Origin: Halopseudomonas xinjiangensis
GTDB taxonomy: Bacteria; Pseudomonadota; Gammaproteobacteria; Pseudomonadales; Pseudomonadaceae
Length of the DNA stretch: 64,000 nt
Reading direction: 5' to 3'
Assembly (NCBI RefSeq): GCF_900104945.1
Contig: NZ_LT629736.1
Location: forward strand, 2,418,001 to 2,482,000
In this document: positions 53,566-62,139 of the stretch, piece after piece
How the letters are laid out: every line of letters begins with the position of its first letter
Numbering within the stretch: position 1 is the stretch's first letter
Position numbers and translations under genes: made by a program
The notes under the pieces: generated by a model
Database searches by the model: none
What the model saw: the letters and a program-made list of their open reading frames with translations, nothing else
What the model was told of the DNA's origin: nothing

Positions 53566-54252
53566 TCAGAACTGTCCGACGATGTGCGCCGCCCAGACGC
53601 GGTAGCCTTCTGCCGAGGGGTGATAACCGTCGCGCGCCAGCATGCCTGGAGCGAACAGGAAACCGAATGGAAGGTGAGTGACGCCTTCCAGGCGCGCCAC
53701 TGCTTTCAAATCCTGATCGAGCAGGCCGGCGCGCAGACCGAACCAGCCCCGCAACGGCTGCGGCAGAGCGGAAAATTCACCGAGCGGCGGTACGCCCGTC
53801 AGCACCACTCGATCACAACTCCCGGCGAATCGTCGAACCAGCTGCCGGATATTCTTTCTCCAGCGCCAGCGAGGCGTCAGATGAGTGGTGTCGTTCACGC
53901 CGAGCACGATGACCACGGCATCCCAGCGCGCATCAGTCAGTTCAAGCGACCCATCGATCAAATCGCTCGCCCTCGCCCCGTTACAACCACAGGCCTGCCA
54001 GCAGACCGGCCGCTGCAGGGTTGCGGCCAGTTGCATCGCCAACTGGCCGCTGAGTGCCTCGGCCTGCGAATCGACGCCCACGCCGGCGACGGTCGACTCG
54101 CCTATCAACAACAGTTTGAAAGGTTCGCCCGTTTCTGCCGCGCCGGAGCAGGCGACAGTGCCTTGCCAAGGCTGCGCAGCGTCGGGCAGGCGTAGTGCAG
54201 TACGACGGATCCACAGCGCTTGCGGTAGCAGCAACGGCAATGCCGGTGCCAC
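53566..54252 (-). CDS. SGNH/GDSL-family hydrolase
   Basis: About 228 residues. Block I is LLIGESTVAGVGV (a GES variant of GDS), then GCNGARASDLI, VVIVLGVNDTTHLTPRW (block III) and DGYHPSAEGYRVWAAH (catalytic Asp-x2-His). An N-terminal hydrophobic stretch (APALPLLLPQALWIRR) suggests an anchor or secretion. The GTG at 54252 is given as start, but the true N-terminus may lie a few codons upstream, because the frame reads SRWWYL before it; the start is uncertain. It is the last gene of the purT operon on the minus strand and is nearly adjacent to corC. The esterase substrate is unknown. Confidence 0.85.
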   Translation of the reverse strand: MAPALPLLLPQALWIRRTALRLPDAAQPWQGTVACSGAAETGEPFKLLLIGESTVAGVGVDSQAEALSGQLAMQLAATLQRPVCWQACGCNGARASDLIDGSLELTDARWDAVVIVLGVNDTTHLTPRWRWRKNIRQLVRRFAGSCDRVVLTGVPPLGEFSALPQPLRGWFGLRAGLLDQDLKAVARLEGVTHLPFGFLFAPGMLARDGYHPSAEGYRVWAAHIVGQF

Positions 54253-54269
54253 CAGATACCACCAGCGAC

Positions 54270-55451
54270 TCAGAGCGTGACCTCCACCGCCTCGACAACG
54301 CGCAACGCCCGGGCCCGGGCAGCGTCGATGCTTTCATCACGAGCGAGGGCGACGCCCATGCGCCGCTGGCCGTCGACATCCGGCTTACCGAACAGACGTA
54401 GCTGGGTATCCGGCTCGACGAGTGCGGCGCGCAGGTTGCTGAAGCTGACTTGCGCGGACTGGCCAGACACCAGAATCACCGCCGAGGCTGATGGTCCGAG
54501 CTGGCGGATCTGCGGGATCGGCAACCCGAGGATGGCCCGCGCATGCAGGGCAAACTCGGACAGATCCTGCGAGATCATGGTGACCATGCCGGTGTCGTGC
54601 GGCCGCGGCGACACTTCGCTGAACCAGACCTGGTCACCCTTGATGAACAGCTCGACGCCGAACAGGCCTCGTCCGCCCAGGGCATCGGTTACCGCCAGGG
54701 CCACTCGCCGCGATTCGGCCAGCGCAGCCTCGGACATCGCCTGCGGCTGCCAGGACTCCTGATAGTCGCCTCCCTCCTGTCGATGGCCGATCGGCGCGCA
54801 GAAGTCGGTCCCGTTGATGTGCCTGACGGTCAATAAAGTGATCTCGTAATCGAAATCGACGAAGCCCTCGACAATCACCCGCCCTTGCCCCGCCCGGCCG
54901 CCCGCCTGCGCATAGTCCCAGGCGGTATCGATGTCCGCCTCGGTTCTGACCAAGCTCTGGCCCTTGCCAGAAGAACTCATCACCGGCTTGACCACGCACG
55001 GCAGCCCGATCGCCTGTACCGCCTCGCGGTACTGCTCGCGCGTCTCGGCAAAGCGGTAAGCGGAAGTCGGCAGGCCCAGCTCCTCGGCAGCCAGCCGACG
55101 GATGCCCTCTCGGTTCATGGTCAGCCAGGCAGCGTTCGCGGTGGGCACGACGTGGTAGCCTTCCTGCTCGAGTTCGATGAGCGTCGGCGTAGCGATCGCT
55201 TCGATCTCCGGCACCACGAAGTCTGGTTGCTCGGCCTCGATCACCTCGCGCAGGGAGCGACCGTCGAGCATGTTGATGACGTGGCTGCGGTGCGCGACCT
55301 GCATGGCCGGCGCGTGTTCATAACGATCCACCGCGATGACCTCGCAACCCAACCGCTGCAGCTCGATAGCCAGCTCCTTGCCCAGCTCACCGGAGCCCAG
55401 CAGCAAGACGCGCGTCGCCGTTGCCGAGTACGGCGTTCCAATCGGTATCAT
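54270..55451 (-). CDS. purT: Formate-dependent phosphoribosylglycinamide formyltransferase
   Basis: A 393-residue ATP-grasp enzyme making formyl-GAR from GAR, ATP and formate. Visible: [80 protein letters not shown] and [20 protein letters not shown]. Together with fdhD this suggests formate is used in the cell, but both are common genes. The ATG at 55451 overlaps the DUF1289 stop. Confidence 0.97.
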   Translation of the reverse strand: MIPIGTPYSATATRVLLLGSGELGKELAIELQRLGCEVIAVDRYEHAPAMQVAHRSHVINMLDGRSLREVIEAEQPDFVVPEIEAIATPTLIELEQEGYHVVPTANAAWLTMNREGIRRLAAEELGLPTSAYRFAETREQYREAVQAIGLPCVVKPVMSSSGKGQSLVRTEADIDTAWDYAQAGGRAGQGRVIVEGFVDFDYEITLLTVRHINGTDFCAPIGHRQEGGDYQESWQPQAMSEAALAESRRVALAVTDALGGRGLFGVELFIKGDQVWFSEVSPRPHDTGMVTMISQDLSEFALHARAILGLPIPQIRQLGPSASAVILVSGQSAQVSFSNLRAALVEPDTQLRLFGKPDVDGQRRMGVALARDESIDAARARALRVVEAVEVTL

Positions 55452-55663
55452 GTTCGGTTTCCGTTCGAGTCGTTGGAAGACATCCACAGTCCCTGCTTGC
55501 GTGCGCGCTGCTCGCAGAGGGCCAGCACCTGCCTGCGCTCGGCATCGCTCATGCGTGCCCAACGGGTGATCTCGTCACCGGTGCGCTGGCATCCGGTGCA
55601 TATGTCATCGTCGTCCAGGCAGCACACCGCTACGCAAGGCGAGCGCACCACCGAATCGCTCAT
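55448..55663 (-). CDS. DUF1289 small cysteine-rich protein
   Basis: A 71-residue protein with [21 protein letters not shown] and [20 protein letters not shown], the DUF1289 pattern of conserved Cys residues, likely binding a metal. The ATG at 55663 overlaps the gamma-carbonic-anhydrase stop (ATGA) and its stop overlaps purT. Function unknown; typically found next to these genes in Pseudomonas. Confidence 0.9.
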   Translation of the reverse strand: MSDSVVRSPCVAVCCLDDDDICTGCQRTGDEITRWARMSDAERRQVLALCEQRARKQGLWMSSNDSNGNRT

Positions 55664-56187
55664 CAATCGTCCTGCGGCTTCAGGTCGCGGCGGTAGCGCT
55701 GAGCGTTGTGCACGTAATGCGCAGCGCCAGCCTCGATCATCTTCTTCTGCTGCTCGTTGAGCTCACGCACAACCTTGCCGGGTGAACCCATGACCAGCGA
55801 GCCGTCAGGGATTTCCTTGCCCTCGGGGATCAGCGCATTGGCGCCGATGATGCAGTGCTTGCCGATCTTCGCGCCGTTGAGCACCACCGCGTTGATACCG
55901 ATCAGACTGTAATCGCCCACGGTGCAGCCATGCAGCATGGCGTTATGGCCGACGGTCACGCCCTTGCCGAGCGTCAACGGCGAGCCGGGGTCGGTATGCA
56001 TCACCGCGCCATCCTGTACATTGCTGTGTTCACCAAGCAGGATCAGCTCATTGTCGCCGCGGATCACCGCGCCGAACCAGACGCTCGCACCCGCCTCCAG
56101 GCGTACATTGCCGACCACCGTGGCGTTATCGGCGATCCAGGCGTCATCGGCCATTTCGACCCGGGCATCTCCAAGGCTGTACTTCAT
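55663..56187 (-). CDS. Gamma-carbonic anhydrase family protein (YrdA-like)
   Basis: A 174-residue left-handed beta-helix (hexapeptide repeat) protein. Metal-binding histidines lie in [20 protein letters not shown] and [18 protein letters not shown], with [18 protein letters not shown] before them. Many such proteins lack detectable carbonic anhydrase activity. AGGAG lies six bases before the ATG at 56187; the open frame further upstream is rejected. Confidence 0.93.
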   Translation of the reverse strand: MKYSLGDARVEMADDAWIADNATVVGNVRLEAGASVWFGAVIRGDNELILLGEHSNVQDGAVMHTDPGSPLTLGKGVTVGHNAMLHGCTVGDYSLIGINAVVLNGAKIGKHCIIGANALIPEGKEIPDGSLVMGSPGKVVRELNEQQKKMIEAGAAHYVHNAQRYRRDLKPQDD

Positions 56188-56189
56188 GT

Positions 56190-56792
56190 TCACTCCTGTT
56201 CGTGATCGGATTCGTAGGGGGTGTGCAGCGGGATGCGCGCGTCGAACGCGACGTTCATCAGCTCGGTCAGCATCAACGCGGTCAGGCCCCATATCTTGAA
56301 GCCTTCGAAGCGATAACTGGGCACGTACCAGCTACGACCCTGATAGTCGATCCGGTGAGTCATCTCCCGCGGATCGCCGAGGAAATAGCGCACCGGCACC
56401 CGAAACACTTCTTCGATTTCGCTGGGATTGGGCTTCAGATCGAACACATCCGGCACGATGCCCACGTAAGGCGTCACCTTGATGCCGAAGCGCGACACCA
56501 GGCTGTCCATCGGACCGACCACATCGACCGCGTCGGGCGGCAGGCCGATCTCTTCATGCGTCTCGCGCAGGGCGGTATAACGCAGGTCGACATCCCCCGG
56601 ATCACGCCGACCACCTGGGAAGGACACCTCGCCGGAATGCGTCGAAAGCCGCCGCGAGCGCAGCGTGAGGATGATTTCCGGTTCATCATGCACACAGGTT
56701 ACCGGAATCAGAACACCGGCTTCCGGCAGGCCTGCCGCCTCGATCTCGCGCGGCTTGTGTTCCAGTACCCGCGTGCGCATCTGGTCCAGCAT
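56190..56792 (-). CDS. CoA pyrophosphatase-like NUDIX hydrolase
   Basis: About 200 residues with the CoA-type NUDIX pattern: [31 protein letters not shown], then [20 protein letters not shown] (Nudix box, with Asp replacing the first Glu). The C-terminus ([20 protein letters not shown]) matches the CoA pyrophosphatase family. ATG 56792 has GAGG eight bases upstream; other Met codons lie upstream without one. It hydrolyses CoA or other nucleoside diphosphates. It ends three bases before the gamma-CA start. Confidence 0.9.
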   Translation of the reverse strand: MLDQMRTRVLEHKPREIEAAGLPEAGVLIPVTCVHDEPEIILTLRSRRLSTHSGEVSFPGGRRDPGDVDLRYTALRETHEEIGLPPDAVDVVGPMDSLVSRFGIKVTPYVGIVPDVFDLKPNPSEIEEVFRVPVRYFLGDPREMTHRIDYQGRSWYVPSYRFEGFKIWGLTALMLTELMNVAFDARIPLHTPYESDHEQE

Positions 56793-56979
56793 GCAGCACA
56801 CCTCGAAGTTTTTCCCAATCATGGCATGATCATCGGTGGTCGGCCACAACCGCCACCACGATGAATGACCATCCATAGGCGCCAGCTTATTGCGATTGGC
56901 CACCCTTGCCGAGCCGGCAAATGCGCCGCAAGATAAAGCAAAAGTGAACCCGCCAGCCAACGCAGGGATCCGATTCAGC

Positions 56980-57537
56980 ATGAAATACTGCAGCCATTGC
57001 GGCGAAACAGTCTCCGAACTGATTCCGCCGGGGGACAACCGCCTGCGCTACGTGTGCGGCCACTGCGAAACCATCCACTATCAGAACCCGCGCATCGTCG
57101 CCGGCTGCCTGGCCGTGCACGAGCAGCAGGTGCTGTTGTGCCGTCGCGCCATCGAGCCTCGGCACGGCTTCTGGACGCTGCCCGCAGGCTTCATGGAAAA
57201 CGGCGAGACCACCGAGCAGGCAGCACTGCGGGAAACCTGGGAAGAAGCCCGCGCTCGGGTCCAGGCACAGCAGCTATACATGCTGTTCAATCTTCCGCAT
57301 ATCAATCAGGTGTACATGTTCTTCCGCGCCGAACTGAGCGACCTGGAGTTTGCCGCCGGCGAGGAAAGCCTCGAGGTCAGGCTGTTTCACGAGCACGAGA
57401 TTCCCTGGAACGAGCTGGCGTTTCCTACCATCGGCAAGACACTCAAGCAGTACTTCATCGATCGCCAGGTCAGCGACTTTCCAGTCCGCATGACTGATAT
57501 CACCTACCCGGCCCGGGCGCCCCGACAGGCCGTATGA
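56980..57537 (+). CDS. NUDIX hydrolase with zinc ribbon
   Basis: A 185-residue protein with an N-terminal zinc ribbon (YCSHCGE, then YVCGHCETIHYQNPRIV) and a Nudix box in GFMENGETTEQAALRETWEE. The combination resembles the NADH-pyrophosphatase-like group, but the full NudC signature is absent, so I leave it unnamed. It is divergent from the CoA pyrophosphatase gene, with 187 bases between the start codons. The stop overlaps the L,D-transpeptidase start by four bases (ATGA). Confidence 0.88.
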   Translation: MKYCSHCGETVSELIPPGDNRLRYVCGHCETIHYQNPRIVAGCLAVHEQQVLLCRRAIEPRHGFWTLPAGFMENGETTEQAALRETWEEARARVQAQQLYMLFNLPHINQVYMFFRAELSDLEFAAGEESLEVRLFHEHEIPWNELAFPTIGKTLKQYFIDRQVSDFPVRMTDITYPARAPRQAV

Positions 57538-58019
57538 TTCGACTCCTGATACTACTGCTGGGCTTCGCCGTGGCAGCTCCCGCCATGGCCGGCCCGTTCA
57601 TCGACAAGCTGCTCATCCACAAGGCTGAACGACGGCTGGACGTGATCAGCCACGGCGAGGTCATCCGCACCTACCGTGTCTCGCTGGGCAAACAGCCTGT
57701 TGGACACAAGCAGCGTGCCGGCGACCAGCGCACGCCCGAAGGCATCTACTTCATCGACTGGCGTCACGAAAGCGAGCAGTACAACCTCAGCCTGCACCTG
57801 GATTATCCGAACCTCAAGGATAGCGCTGCGGCATGGCGGCGCGGCGACGATCCCGGCAGCATGATCATGATCCATGGCACGCCGATCGACGAGGAATATC
57901 CGGAATGGTTCTTCGAGGGTCTCGATTGGACCAACGGCTGCATCGCTCTCAACAACGTGAACATGCGCGAGCTATGGGAACTGGTACCTGACGGCACCCT
58001 CGTCGACATCCGTCCTTGA
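57534..58019 (+). CDS. L,D-transpeptidase family protein
   Basis: A 161-residue periplasmic protein with a signal peptide (LLILLLGFAVAAPAMAGPF) and a YkuD fold. The catalytic Cys lies in DWTNGCIALNNVNMRELW and the HGTP motif in SMIMIHGTPIDEEYPEW. Such enzymes make or modify 3-3 crosslinks or attach lipoproteins to peptidoglycan. The ATG at 57534 overlaps the NUDIX stop. Its stop codon lies inside the palindrome at 58016-58029. Confidence 0.93.
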   Translation: MIRLLILLLGFAVAAPAMAGPFIDKLLIHKAERRLDVISHGEVIRTYRVSLGKQPVGHKQRAGDQRTPEGIYFIDWRHESEQYNLSLHLDYPNLKDSAAAWRRGDDPGSMIMIHGTPIDEEYPEWFFEGLDWTNGCIALNNVNMRELWELVPDGTLVDIRP

Positions 58020-58029
58020 CCTAGGTCAA
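58016..58029 (+). promoter_or_regulatory. Anr/FNR-like palindrome upstream of the cytochrome c peroxidase
   Basis: TTGACCTAGGTCAA is a perfect 14-base palindrome with the TTGA-N6-TCAA layout of FNR/Anr sites (consensus TTGAT-N4-ATCAA). It lies 92 bases upstream of the ccp start and spans the stop codon of the L,D-transpeptidase gene. Confidence 0.55.
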
Positions 58030-58120
58030 CATCGCGCCTTGTCAACTGCCTCAGACTGGCTCCATCACATCTTCCGGCTGGCGACCCATGCAACGTCATC
58101 CGTGAACAAGGAGCCGAACC

Positions 58121-59122
58121 ATGAAATTGAAACTGCTGTGCCTGGCACTGGCTGCAAGCCTCTCCGTCCCGTGCCTGGCTGATCGTATCGCCGACGAGCC
58201 GATCAAACCCATCGAGCCAGCCAAGATCACCGAACCGCAGAAGGTCGAACTGGGCAAGAAGCTGTTCTTCGATCCGCGACTGTCCCGTTCGGGTTTCATT
58301 TCCTGCAACTCCTGCCACAACCTGAGCACCGGCGGCAGTGACAACCTGCCGACGTCCATCGGCCATAATTGGCAGGAAGGGCCCATCAACTCGCCGACGG
58401 TATTGAACTCGAGCATGAGCGTCGCGCAGTTCTGGGACGGCCGGGCGAAGACGCTCGAAGAGCAGGCCGCGGGCCCGATCTCCAATCCCAAGGAAATGGC
58501 TCTCACCCATGCCGTAGCGCTAGACGTGCTGCGCTCCATTCCGCAGTACCGCAGCGATTTTGCGGACATCTACGGCACTCAGGAGATCACGCTGGATCAA
58601 GTGACCAACGCGATCGCCGCCTTCGAAGAAACCCTGGTCACGCCTGACTCGCGCTTCGACCGGTGGCTCAAGGGCGATGACAACGCGCTGACCGACCAGG
58701 AGCTGGCCGGCTACGAGACTTTCAAGGAAGTGGGCTGCACCGCCTGCCACAATGGCGCGGCCGTTGGCGGCACCTCATTTCAGAAAATGGGCATCGTCAA
58801 ACCCTATATCACCGACAACCCGGCCGAAGGCCGTGTAGCGGTCACCGGTGACGATGCGGACCGGTTTTCCTTCAAGGTGCCGACACTACGCAACGTCGAA
58901 CTGACCTACCCCTACTTCCACGACGGAGCACATTGGCAGCTGGACAAAGCGGTGGACCTGATGGCGCGGCTGCAGCTGGGCCGCGAACTGCCGAAGAGCG
59001 ATATCGACAACATGACCGCGTTCCTCAAGACCTTGACCGGGGAGCAGCCCCAGTTCGCCATTCCGCGACTGCCGCCGTCGACCGAGAACACGCCGAAACC
59101 CGTCCCCTTCGCCAAGGACTAA
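58121..59122 (+). CDS. ccp: Di-heme cytochrome c peroxidase
   Basis: A 333-residue periplasmic protein with a signal peptide (MKLKLLCLALAASLSVPCLA) and two c-type heme sites: SCNSCHNLSTGG (~residue 65) and GCTACHNGAAVGG (~207). VPTLRNVELTYPYFHDGAHW is typical of the bacterial CCP family. It reduces H2O2 using cytochrome c. AAGGAG precedes the ATG. It stands alone with its own terminator (59125-59154). A palindrome resembling an Anr site lies upstream, consistent with low-oxygen induction. Confidence 0.96.
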   Translation: MKLKLLCLALAASLSVPCLADRIADEPIKPIEPAKITEPQKVELGKKLFFDPRLSRSGFISCNSCHNLSTGGSDNLPTSIGHNWQEGPINSPTVLNSSMSVAQFWDGRAKTLEEQAAGPISNPKEMALTHAVALDVLRSIPQYRSDFADIYGTQEITLDQVTNAIAAFEETLVTPDSRFDRWLKGDDNALTDQELAGYETFKEVGCTACHNGAAVGGTSFQKMGIVKPYITDNPAEGRVAVTGDDADRFSFKVPTLRNVELTYPYFHDGAHWQLDKAVDLMARLQLGRELPKSDIDNMTAFLKTLTGEQPQFAIPRLPPSTENTPKPVPFAKD

Positions 59123-59124
59123 CG

Positions 59125-59154
59125 AAAAAGGGCGTGCCCAGGCACGCCCTTTTT
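59125..59154. terminator. Bidirectional terminator between the peroxidase and the NIF3-like gene
   Basis: AAAAAGGGCGTGCC (59125-59138), a two-base loop and GGCACGCCCTTTTT (59141-59154) form a perfect 14-bp stem with U-tracts on both strands, right after the peroxidase stop. The last base overlaps the NIF3-like stop region. Confidence 0.92.
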
Positions 59155-59473
59155 ACATCATCAGTTCCTGGGTCAACGCCCAGACATCGAAAGCAGGTTC
59201 TTCGTAAGGGTGCGCCTTGCGCAAGGCCGCTACCACATCTCGTACCACATCGCCGTGGCATAGGGTCTCGACGCGGTATTCCTGTACGTATTCCAGCTCA
59301 CCGACCTCGCCTATATGCGGATCGGCTCCTTTCAACGGCCGGAACTGCCCCTGGCCCAGCGCTTGCCAACAGCATGAATCGTAATCGCCCATCTTGCCGG
59401 CCCCTGCGTCGAAGACTGCACGCTTGACGGGCTCTAGGTGCGATTCAGGCACGAAAAAACAGAGTTTGTACAT
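59153..59473 (-). CDS. NIF3-like (YqfO-type) protein
   Basis: A 106-residue protein with MYKLCFFVPESHLEPVKRAV, AGAGKMGDYDSCCWQALGQG and RKAHPYEEPAFDVWAL (HPYEEPA is the family motif). It corresponds to the stand-alone YqfO/NIF3-anchor domain. Function is unproven; the family is metal-binding. The stop lies at the terminator. Confidence 0.9.
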   Translation of the reverse strand: MYKLCFFVPESHLEPVKRAVFDAGAGKMGDYDSCCWQALGQGQFRPLKGADPHIGEVGELEYVQEYRVETLCHGDVVRDVVAALRKAHPYEEPAFDVWALTQELMM

Positions 59474-59577
59474 GTGAGTGCTCCATCTAGCCGGTCAGGA
59501 AAGTCTAGCGGGACTCAACGAGTCATGCAGAGGAAACGGAAGGGGAGAACCAGCGGAGTGGACATAAAACGACGAAA

Positions 59578-59606
59578 GCCGCCCGGTGGTAATCCATCCG
59601 GACGGC
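59578..59606 (-). terminator. Terminator after the entericidin-like gene
   Basis: GCCGCCCGG (59578-59586) and CCGGACGGC (59598-59606) form a 9-bp stem with one G-U pair. On the minus strand it is followed by TTTCG, a short U-run, 19 bases past the lipoprotein stop. Confidence 0.6.
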
Positions 59607-59624
59607 TTCTCGATCAAGGCTCGA

Positions 59625-59756
59625 TCAGTTGGACTGGCGCTGGATAGCTTCCCCGCCTCGCTCAATATCTTCACCTGCACCTTGCATCGTGTTGCAACCA
59701 GCAACACCGAACATGAACAGCATGCTGAGCAGCATAGATTTCATCGCAAGCTTCAT
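59625..59756 (-). CDS. Entericidin-family small lipoprotein
   Basis: A 43-residue lipoprotein: MKLAMKSMLLSMLFMFGVAG, then CNTMQGAGEDIERGGEAIQRQSN in two parts around the lipobox Cys (VAGC, ~residue 21). The C-terminal (GAGxD(I/V)xxGGxAI) pattern is the EcnA/B type. TGGAG precedes the ATG at 59756. Entericidins were described as an antidote/toxin pair in E. coli; most homologues have no known function. There is no second ecn gene here. Confidence 0.85.
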   Translation of the reverse strand: MKLAMKSMLLSMLFMFGVAGCNTMQGAGEDIERGGEAIQRQSN

Positions 59757-59866
59757 AAATCAACTCCAGTTGAGGGACTCGTTGCTTATGAGTGCAGCGA
59801 AGCGCGGACAGTTCCTTGAGCGGCCAGCAAATGATCTCGTGGCTCGCAGAATCTGCCCTGACAGCC

Positions 59867-60316
59867 TCAATCGGATGCCGAATCGTCGACCGTCTCGCGC
59901 ACCGCCGCCTCCGAGACCGGCCACGCCTCGAACTGCGGCAGGCCGTCACTCAGCGCATACCAAAGAGCTTTGGAGCCGACGAAGATGTTCGCCAGAGGGC
60001 GCCGACCCGGATCGCCCTCTAGGCCACCCAAGGCGATACCGACAACATCAGGGTTGTCCGCGTAGAAGCTGGCCAGGTTCGAGCCGCAGATCGAGCAGAA
60101 GGTTTTGGTCACGTTGTCGGATGAATTGAATCGAGACAGCAGGTGTTCGCCAGCAAGCCAGGTGAACTGTGAGCGTTTGATCGACGCGCGTGTTCTGAAC
60201 GCAGCGCCATGCCAGCGTCTGCATTTGGAGCAGTGGCAGTTGAAGACAGGCCCGAGGTCACCCTCGATCTGGTAGACGATGGTTTCACACAGGCATCGCC
60301 CGGTAATCGATTTCAT
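59867..60316 (-). CDS. GFA family protein
   Basis: A 149-residue protein with the zinc-binding cysteines of the GFA/CENP-V fold: GRCLCETIVY, FNCHCSKCRRWHGAAFRTRA and KTFCSICGSNLA. Named after glutathione-dependent formaldehyde activation, a role not supported for most members. The ATG at 60316 follows AAGGAG (tctcctt). Relevance to the formaldehyde-type dehydrogenases at the other end of the window is only suggestive. Confidence 0.92.
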   Translation of the reverse strand: MKSITGRCLCETIVYQIEGDLGPVFNCHCSKCRRWHGAAFRTRASIKRSQFTWLAGEHLLSRFNSSDNVTKTFCSICGSNLASFYADNPDVVGIALGGLEGDPGRRPLANIFVGSKALWYALSDGLPQFEAWPVSEAAVRETVDDSASD

Positions 60317-60362
60317 TGCTGACTCTCCTTGAATGACGACGAAATTAGCGAAGCGACTCGGC

Positions 60363-60390
60363 CCCCTTCGCGCCCGGGTGCGCTCCTACA
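60363..60390 (+). repeat. REP-like unit
   Basis: A 28-base unit beginning CCCCTTCGCG and ending CGCTCCTACA, identical to 47566-47593 except for one base. It lies in the 120-base gap between the GFA and PPOX genes. Confidence 0.8.
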
Positions 60391-60436
60391 CAACCCGTTC
60401 TGCGCCCAACTTGGCCGCGACGGGTCTGATTTCAGA

Positions 60437-61057
60437 TCAGTACAACGTGTCCTTCAAGTGCGCAGCCACCTGTTCGTCATAGGCTTGCGCATCCACTTTC
60501 CCCTGCGTATGCGCGGCCAGCATGGTTCCGATGCTCGGCACCGCCGGCGTCTGGGCGCGGGTTTCCCACAGCCCGCCGCGCACCAGCGCGCGAGCGCAGT
60601 GGATGAACGCCTCATCGACCCGCACGACCAGCACGGTGACCGGCAGCTTACCGGCTACTTCAAAGCGCGCGAGCAACGCCGGATCCCGGCTGATTTGCGC
60701 TCGACCGTTCACACGCAATGTTTCGTTGCGCCCGGGAATAAGAAACAGCAGACCAACCGAAGGGTTGTCGAGAATATTGCGCAAGCTATCCAGCCGGTTG
60801 TTGCCGCGCCGATCGGCTATCAGCAGCGTATGCTCATCGACTGCCAGCACCGAGCCTGACGAGTCGCCACGGGGAGAACAATCCGCTCCCGACTTGCCGC
60901 AGGTGGACAGTGCGAAAAAAGGGGAGGCCGCGATGAATGCACGGCAATGCACATCCAGATGATCAATCTGCTTGAGCTTCGCCCGCTCGCTGGGCGAAGC
61001 GTAGAGCCCGGTGAGCTGTTCAGTCGTGGTGACCAGCGTTGCCGTATCAATATCCAT
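60437..61057 (-). CDS. PPOX-type FMN-dependent flavoprotein
   Basis: A 206-residue pyridoxamine-5'-phosphate-oxidase-like split-barrel protein. Visible: HCRAFIAASPFFALSTCGKS, GADCSPRGDSSGSVLAVDEH, DRRGNNRLDSLRNILDNPSV, GLLFLIPGRNETLRVNGRAQ. It resembles the MSMEG_1061-type subgroup. The substrate is unknown; FMN or F420 binding is inferred from the fold. The ATG at 61057 has an AGGAGA-type site. The CWC gene precedes it by 36 bases. Confidence 0.88.
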   Translation of the reverse strand: MDIDTATLVTTTEQLTGLYASPSERAKLKQIDHLDVHCRAFIAASPFFALSTCGKSGADCSPRGDSSGSVLAVDEHTLLIADRRGNNRLDSLRNILDNPSVGLLFLIPGRNETLRVNGRAQISRDPALLARFEVAGKLPVTVLVVRVDEAFIHCARALVRGGLWETRAQTPAVPSIGTMLAAHTQGKVDAQAYDEQVAAHLKDTLY

Positions 61058-61093
61058 CTTGGCTTCTCCTGTGGAATTATTATTCTGCTCGCG

Positions 61094-61303
61094 CTACTCC
61101 GCCTCGCCTGAAGCACATCGCTGGCAGAGACAAGCCGTGTCCCGGGCGGCGTCCGGGATCCGCTGCAACACCTCCGCGTCCACAACCATCTGCTTGCACC
61201 AACAGTCGCCATCAAAGGACCCTGTGCGCGCCGGCTGGCAGGCGTTGTCGGAGCCACATAGCGGGCAGGACTGGATGGGCGAAGGACGATCAGTTTGTGT
61301 CAT
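61094..61303 (-). CDS. Cysteine-rich CWC family protein
   Basis: A 69-residue protein with SCPLCGSDNACQ, GDCWCKQ and CLCQRC, the Cys-rich CWC pattern (the family is named for the Cys-Trp-Cys seen in DCWCKQ). It probably binds zinc. No function is established. It sits in a run of small minus-strand genes, 28 bases from the GNAT stop. Confidence 0.88.
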   Translation of the reverse strand: MTQTDRPSPIQSCPLCGSDNACQPARTGSFDGDCWCKQMVVDAEVLQRIPDAARDTACLCQRCASGEAE

Positions 61304-61331
61304 GTCAATTCCGGATTAGGCCAGGCAAGGG

Positions 61332-61850
61332 TCAAACGGCCACGAGATGCTTTCGCATATAAATGCGTGACAACCCCTGCTCGGTGCGTCTGTCGTATTC
61401 GCGATAACCGATTCGCGCATAGAGGTAGCGGTTTTCAACCATCAGCTCGTTGGTGTACAGGAAAATGCTGTCGTGACCTGCCGCTAATGCACATTGTTCA
61501 GCATGATCCAGCAGCATCTTGCCTATGCCCTGCCGCTGGTAGGTGGGGTGCACTGCCACGTTGTCCAAAAGGAAGCCTTCATCGGTCTCCCGAAGCACCA
61601 GCACACCGGCCACCGTGCTTGCTGCCATGGCGACAAATACCATCCGCTCGTGAATCAACCTGGCGTAATCATCCAGCATCGGAGCAGGCGGTTGGCCAAT
61701 GCGCGCAACGAAATGTTGGTACGCCATTTGAACGCACTGAACCATGCCGTCTACGTCGACCACTTCAGCCGGACGCAGCAAGACAGCTGCCGGGACGAAC
61801 CCGTTGTTTCGAACGTTCACTGCCCCGTCTTCACCTGTAGATATGTGCAT
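61332..61850 (-). CDS. GNAT family N-acetyltransferase
   Basis: A 172-residue acetyltransferase. The acetyl-CoA site is LLDNVAVHPTYQRQGIGKML (Q/R-x2-G-x-G/A pattern), followed by HDSIFLYTNELMVENRYLYA and RIGYREYDRR, typical of the family. The start is uncertain: ATG 61850 has no good ribosome site, while a GTG 11 codons downstream (61817) follows an ACGGGG motif. The substrate cannot be predicted. Confidence 0.85.
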   Translation of the reverse strand: MHISTGEDGAVNVRNNGFVPAAVLLRPAEVVDVDGMVQCVQMAYQHFVARIGQPPAPMLDDYARLIHERMVFVAMAASTVAGVLVLRETDEGFLLDNVAVHPTYQRQGIGKMLLDHAEQCALAAGHDSIFLYTNELMVENRYLYARIGYREYDRRTEQGLSRIYMRKHLVAV

Positions 61851-61885
61851 GCATCGTTGCGCCGCATTCGATAGTGAGGCGCCGG

Positions 61886-62122
61886 CTATCGATGTCCGGT
61901 CTGACAGACAGCGGCAAAACGCTGGACGGCCTGTGTCGACGTAGCGATAACGGACGCCTCCAGCGAAACATCGACATGGTTCACGTCCCGCATGATGGTT
62001 ACCGGAACCCTCTTGGCAACATCGCGGAACATATCACCGAAACGGTCCGCATAGAACATCGCGTCTTCGCCTTCGACGATCCTATCGCACAGACTAGGTG
62101 TCGCATGTATTCCTCCCTGAAC
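61886..62122 (-). pseudogene. Remnant of an alpha/beta-hydrolase gene (C-terminal part)
   Basis: The minus-strand frame reads RIVEGEDAMFYADRFGDMFR, then PVTIMRDVNHVDVSLEASVI and ends at a TAG (61886-61888). The Glu/Asp-rich strand followed by DVNHVDV, including the likely catalytic His, looks like the last ~65 residues of an alpha/beta hydrolase. Upstream the frame soon meets a TGA at 62123-62125. A good ribosome site (GGGAGG) with an ATG at 62103-62105 (MRHLVCA) occurs in another frame, consistent with an internal deletion that removed most of the gene. Confidence 0.6.
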
Positions 62123-62139
62123 TCATAGTGGGCAGCGAC

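Noticed and set aside
61874-62128. Plus-strand open frame of 84 codons
   Set aside because: The complementary strand has the clearer protein signal (alpha/beta-hydrolase remnant) and the plus frame has no ribosome site.
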